64,000 nt of DNA from Halicephalobus mephisto. Taxonomy: Eukaryota; Nematoda; Chromadorea; Rhabditida; Panagrolaimidae. The notes under the pieces are model-generated. The model saw nothing but the letters and a program-made list of their open reading frames with translations. It ran no database searches and was not told where the DNA came from. Position numbers and translations under genes: made by a program. The stretch spans positions 2,232,001 to 2,296,000 of the forward strand of contig SWDT01000001.1 in NCBI GenBank assembly GCA_009193035.1, in the 5' to 3' direction. The stretch's first letter is position 1. Every line of letters starts with the position of its first letter. Positions 59,553-64,000 of the stretch are shown in pieces.

Positions 59553-60823
59553 ATGGAGGACGGCCGAGAAAAAGCCTACAAGTACGTGGCTTATACCGCG
59601 GTCAGTTTTTCCTTGTTGGCCATTCTGGCTGTATGCATAACAATGCCTATCGTGTACAACTTTGTGGATCATATTCAACAACAGACGAAACAAGAACTAG
59701 ACTTTTGTAAAGTAAGTTTGACTTTATGGCATTTTTGAACTTAAAAATCTGGGTTTACTGCCGAGTCTTCTTTACGTAAACGGTTTCTGGACAATGACTT
59801 TCCGATTCCCCTCCAAATCTCCTCGTTTTCCTCTTTCTCTCGGCAAAAATGTTCCGCCATCACGTACACCCTGACGCTGCAGACCTTTTTTATTCTATTT
59901 AAATTTTCCTGAAGCCGGTTTTCTGGCTCGCGCAACAATTCTGAGCAATTTGAAGTGATGTCCACAAGTGGACATTAAGAAATTCAATAATTGAAAATGT
60001 TGCAATTATTTGCAAAAATCGATTGAAATTGAGATTTTCAGCTCTCTGCGAGAGATATCATGTCAGAAGTCAGTCGCAAGAAGACCGTGGTGCCTGCAGT
60101 GACCTTTAGTTCGTTGGTTGGAGCTAATAACAGGACAAGACGTCAGGCAGGAGGAGGTTGTGAATCATGCTGTATACCTGGTCATCCTGGACGTCCAGGT
60201 CCCCCTGGTCCGAATGGAAAACCTGGCACTCCCGGGGCCCCAGGTCGACCTGGAGCTCCTGGAAGACCTCCAGTGATCTGCGAGGAAGTCGAAGTTCCGC
60301 CATGTAATCCCTGTCCCCCAGGACCCGCAGGTCCTCCTGGCCCTGCCGGGCAACCTGGAAATCCCGGAAGAAATGGACCTCCCGGGAGACCCGGGAATCC
60401 AGGACAACCCGGTCCACCTGGTCCAACTGGTCCTCCAGGACCTCCTGGAAATCCTGGGCCAGATGGGGACCGAGGAGACCCGGGAAGGCCTGCTTCATCG
60501 ACTTCTTCAATCCCCGGGGAACCTGGGAAACCCGGAGATGTCGGGCCTCCAGGGTTACCTGGAGAGGACGGAGCTCCAGGGAGAGATGGAGTCCCAGGTC
60601 AACCAGGTCCCGTCGGTCCACCCGGCCCACCAGGAAGTCAGGGACCTCCTGGAGAGCCTGGGGAACCTGGAGAATCCGGAAATCCAGGTCCTCAAGGTAG
60701 GCACCATTCCATTTCTAATTCTCAACTAATAATCCTTTTTCAGGAGAACGAGGAATTTGTCCCAAGTACTGCGCGTTGGATGGTGGAGTGTTCTTTGAAG
60801 ATGGAACCCGTCGCCGACGATAG
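59553..60823 (+). CDS. Cuticle collagen (SQT-3/DPY-like C-terminus)
   Basis: Structural cuticle protein. Exons 59553-59711, 60042-60696 and 60744-60823 give 297 residues. An N-terminal hydrophobic helix is at about 14-36 ([15 protein letters not shown]). A furin/subtilisin-like site NRTRRQ lies near 80. Cysteine clusters ESCCIPG and NPCPPG flank Gly-X-Y blocks interrupted near 103-115. The C-terminus [19 protein letters not shown], ending RRRR, is the signature of a C. elegans collagen group that includes SQT-3. The ATG at 59553 follows an AATTTCAG site by 14 bases, a likely trans-splice site. The second exon carries almost all Gly-X-Y repeats in one block of 655 bp. I cannot assign a single orthologue. 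Confidence 0.93.
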
Positions 60824-61142
60824 AAGTCGCCAAAAGTCCACTTCAAGTACAGTCGCAATACTATTCAGTGTTTATCGCTCAGTCCTTGGCTTCAGCTATT
60901 TTCTTTCGTCGCCGTTTCGGGTGCTCAGTCGAATTAAATCCTTTGCTTTCCTACTAATCCAAAAGGCAATAGCCTAGATAAGTAATTTTAGAACTTGGTT
61001 TGTCGTCTGAATTAAGTCTAATTAAGAATTCCCAGACGATTTTGAATAAAAGCAACGTTTAATTAATGACTTTGGTTATCAGACTTGGCAAGAAGATAAA
61101 GCAAGTGAAAACAGGTAGGCAGGGGAGGTGTAGCTTTTCGAG
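60824..61142. other. Convergent 3' gap
   Basis: About 320 bp between the second collagen and gly-20. It holds the collagen poly(A) signal and no gene. Confidence 0.4.
61045..61050 (+). promoter_or_regulatory. Poly(A) signal of second collagen
   Basis: AATAAA about 220 bp after the stop codon. Confidence 0.4.
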
Positions 61143-62735
61143 TCAGCTGAACTTCCATATTGATGCATTTACTGGGAAAGTATTGAGAAGACATAGTTCA
61201 TGATCTCTTTTGTCTCCCCATCCACCATTTGGTTTTGAGATTTTCGGGACTCGAGCAAAGGATTCTGTCAGTTCCATTTTAGATGGGAAGAAATTAGATC
61301 CAACTCGTTGGAAGATATCCCTAAAATAACCGAGTATAATTAGTGAAATGGCATACCTACTTGATTTTATTAGCCGTGTTCTGACTTTTACACTTGTGTG
61401 TATGGACCCCGCAATCCCCAATATGCAGTACTCTTGGAGATTTCGTGTAAATTCCCATCATCTTCTTAGACAAGCACTTGTAGCTGATCTGAATCATAGA
61501 CCAATCCCAGTTGTAATCATCGAATTCACAAAACATCTGGAAGAATTAACTAAATTTATAAGCATTAAAAACCCCACCTTGAAACAAGACCTGAATGTAT
61601 CCCAGAGTTCCCTATTAAGAACTATTCCCGTATTATGTTTCCCGAACCACGTTTGTTTCCCGATTTTGAAGATATCTCTTTGGTAATTGTTGTAGTTCCT
61701 CATGAAAATCCCTAATACTATCATATTACATTCGACACAAAGTCTGAAAATGGAGTGATTCGCAGGAAATAGTGAAAAATAACCTTACTTGTTCCTCACT
61801 TCGATGACCTGGTCGAGAACGTGGAGGACATCCGGAGCCACCATGTGGTCTTCTTCCAGAAGAATCACATTCGTGCTGATATTGTATCTGTCAAGAATGC
61901 CATCAAAGACGTAATTCATTTTCCACCAAAAGTGATGCTTGATTTGCGTTATGTGAGCATTTCTGTAGTTCCCATAACTATCCGGAGAGTCCCAGTTGTT
62001 GCATTTGATTTCTTCGGCTCTGAATAAACCCAATAATTAACAAATGAAAACCTCAAACTCACTTTTTCTTGTTTATTTTCTCCTCACAGTCGTTCGGATC
62101 TGTTCCGGGGAACCGATCATGGAATATTTGAATAGGGTAAGGGTAAAATATCTGAATAACTTGGCAGAACTTGATATTCATAATGAGATTATTGACTGGA
62201 GGATAGTAAATATCATGGCTGAAGATGATTAGAGCCTTGTCTATTCCCTTCACCTTCTGTAAAGATTCTATCAAGATCTTTAAATACTCGGCTCTGTCGT
62301 GGACTTGAACAACAAAAACAACAGAAACAGCTTCAGGACCTCCGTAGATATCAGAATTGAGGATTTCGTGATGTTCGTTTAAGAAATTGATGGACTTCAC
62401 TACCTCTTCAGAAACGACAGTGTGGTTGAAAGCATAATCCAGGAGCTCGATTCGTCCGCTATCTGGATTAAAGCTTGGCGACGGGTCGATTTCAGTCTCC
62501 GAACCCTTGGGTAATGTTGATTCTTCAACATTAGGAATTCGATTCTCTTTAGAATCCGAAGCTAATACACTTGGTTTAAATGTGTCAATGCCTTCCGGAA
62601 ACTGGAATGTACAAAAGACAATATACACTATCTGAAAGTAAGAATCGATATATCAATCTCGATATAAACAAAAAACAAACTTACTACAACGACAATTACG
62701 CACAGAAAAGCTTTTGTTTTTTTATAAAATAACAT
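61143..62735 (-). CDS. gly-20: N-glycan GlcNAc-transferase II (MGAT2)
   Basis: Golgi enzyme adding GlcNAc in beta-1,2 linkage to the alpha-1,6 mannose arm, committing N-glycans to complex type. Exons 62685-62735, 62063-62631, 61789-62019, 61578-61743, 61361-61536 and 61143-61320 give 456 residues (human 447). A type II anchor is at about 8-25 (AFLCVIVVVIVYIVFC). Family blocks: VQVHDRAEYL, IFSHDIYYPPVN, FPGTDPNDC, IKHHFWWKMNYVF, metal-binding LEEDH near 265, TWFGKHNTGI, DDYNWDW, PRVLHIGDCG, and the C-terminal KPNGGWGDKRDHELC. All expected catalytic motifs appear intact. Head-to-head with AVL9. Confidence 0.94.
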
Positions 62736-63121
62736 TCCCTAAGATAAACAAACTATAATATTATCATTAGACATGACAACTAAATGAGGAAGATAAGTGT
62801 CTATGCTTCTGTGGTCTTGACGAGTCTGAAATAAAGCGATTTACAATCAGTTTTAAAAAGAAAACGAGAGGGGCGAAGGAAAAGCTCGCTTCAAACAATA
62901 TGATGAATCGATAATTACAATTTTGGTATCCATGTCATCATGTCCATAGCCATAGTGGCCATTTCCAAGACGTTGCCAGCGCTCGTTTATTCGTATTTCT
63001 TTGGCTCGCTAATTGGTCCTTTCCTCGGGTTATCTGGGAAGCACTGTTCTAGCACGAAAAAAGTAATGAATAGAATTTTTTTAATATTGGTTCTAATCCA
63101 GTTGTTCATCATAAAACCAAA
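62736..63121. promoter_or_regulatory. Probable shared divergent promoter, gly-20 / AVL9
   Basis: 386 bp separate the two start codons, which point away from each other. No coding frame within is supported. Bidirectional use is inference from the spacing. Confidence 0.45.
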
Positions 63122-64000
63122 ATGCACCCGATATTGAATGTTGTTGTTGTCGGATTCCATCACAAAAGAGGATGTCAGGTACGTTTGAACAGTAGTTTTA
63201 TATGAGACTTATTTTCCAGGTTGAATACTGCTACCCTCCTCTGCGCGACAACGTCGTTCCCGACCCAGATAAGGATATCCCGGAACAATGGACTTCACTT
63301 CCTTCTCTAGCGTTGCCCGATGGAGTTCACAATGTAAATGAAGGTATGTTTGATAAGATTTCATGTAAAAATTTGGATTTTTAGATATTATTTATTTTTT
63401 GTTGCCTTCTATAGAAACTCCAAATCGTGCAATTTTTGGTATTTCTTGTTATCGTCAGATATCTGCAAATGTGGGATATTAGGAAGTAGTTATCTTAAAG
63501 TTATATTTGATTCTTCAGGATCTTGTAAGCAAGGATAAAGATATAACGCGGAGTTCTGTTCAAAAAAGTGTTTGTGTTCTCTCGCGTATCCCGTTATTTG
63601 GAGTCCTGAAGGCTAAATTAGAAGTTATAACGCAGACTTACTTTAACGAAAAGGACTTTTCCAAAGTTGATGTCCTCCACCAGATGTACACAAATCTCTG
63701 TGACTTGTTTGATACTGAATTCATTGATACACACGCTGCTTTTGTCGGGATTTCTCTTCAACCGTTACTTAATATTTTCAAGCATCGGACATTACTGTTA
63801 TTTAAGTTATTATTGTTGGAAAGAAGGGTTGTGTTTGATATTTTCCCGGTTAACTTATTAGGTGATATTATGATTGGCTTAGCTTCTCTGTTTCCGAGTA
63901 GGTTTCATTCCGTGGATTTTCTGGATAAACCCCTTTTAGGCTTAGTTGATGAAGGACTTTATGAAGCTGCTGCATATGCTGTTCGTGGTTATCCTGGTTT
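63122..64000 (+). CDS. AVL9: AVL9 homologue, 5' part (truncated by window end)
   Basis: DENN-like protein of late secretory traffic. Exons 63122-63178, 63220-63343, 63385-63470, 63519-63897 and 63940 onward; about 235 residues seen. Hallmarks: NVVVVGFHHKRGCQVEYCYPP (key residues of the AVL9 start), LPSLALPDGVHN, FGISCYRQI, VQKSVCVLS, PLFGVLKAKLE, YFNEKDFSKVDVL, and FKLLLLERRVVF. The ATG at 63122 gives MHPILN, close to the expected N-terminus. The last small intron (63898-63939) is 42 nt, free of stops and a multiple of three, so it may be retained. The central and C-terminal parts lie beyond the window. Confidence 0.9.

Noticed and set aside
60124..60630. 168-codon minus-strand frame opposite the collagen
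   Set aside because: A by-product of the Gly-X-Y repeat composition; the plus strand is clearly the coding one.

Overview
This window is nuclear DNA of a nematode. The evidence is direct: two cuticle collagens of nematode type, introns that are mostly 42-60 nt with TTTCAG or TTTTAG ends, acceptor-like TTTCAG sites just before several start codons (as expected for spliced-leader trans-splicing), a nematode-style serpentine receptor, and orthologues of klp-11, sel-2, mab-21 and gly-20. I cannot name the species. No operon-like gene string, rRNA, tRNA, CRISPR array or intact transposon was seen. Multi-exon models were built by hand-joining GT-AG exons; in every complete model the phases add up to an open frame.

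Layout, left to right. 1-1.2 kb: 5' part of an unrecognised gene (-). 1.46-4.08 kb: kinesin-2 motor klp-11/KIF3B (-). 5.97-7.36 kb: cuticle collagen (+). 7.7-8.66 kb: small PLK4-like kinase (+) with an abnormal splice donor. 9.3-10.4 kb: unrecognised two-helix membrane protein (+). 11.0-13.7 kb: cyclic-nucleotide-gated channel alpha subunit (-). 14.5-15.8 kb: CDC50/TMEM30 flippase subunit (+). 16.8-17.7 kb: unrecognised helical protein (-). 18.6-30.4 kb: neurobeachin/sel-2 (-, 13 exons), whose 2.8-kb intron 8 holds mab-21 (+). 30.9-31.9 kb: SDR oxidoreductase (-). 31.9-35.2 kb: gene-poor, AT-rich. 35.2-43.6 kb: a 2294-residue membrane-anchored mosaic of WAP, thyroglobulin, antistasin-like, lustrin-like, Kunitz and SEA-like domains (-). 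44.0-44.9 kb: ELO fatty-acid elongase (-). 45.6-46.6 kb: unrecognised protein (-). 47.8-50.5 kb: GRAMD4 homologue (-). 50.5-53.4 kb: no gene seen. 53.4-54.05 kb: Ly6/three-finger protein (+). 54.1-54.5 kb: LC8-type dynein light chain (-). 56.5-57.6 kb: 7TM receptor (-). 57.8-58.8 kb: KTI12 (+). 59.6-60.8 kb: second cuticle collagen (+). 61.1-62.7 kb: MGAT2/gly-20 (-). 63.1 kb to the end: AVL9 (+, truncated by the window).

The genes do not form one pathway. Some themes recur: ciliary or sensory function (kinesin-2, CNG channel, 7TM receptor), cuticle (two collagens), and membrane traffic (neurobeachin, CDC50, AVL9). The most striking observation is mab-21 nested antisense inside the neurobeachin gene. 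This matches the arrangement of human MAB21L1 within NBEA and MAB21L2 within LRBA, so it looks like an ancient conserved nesting. Second is the protease-inhibitor mosaic, which is a periodic array of a WAP-WAP-thyroglobulin-antistasin-lustrin unit.
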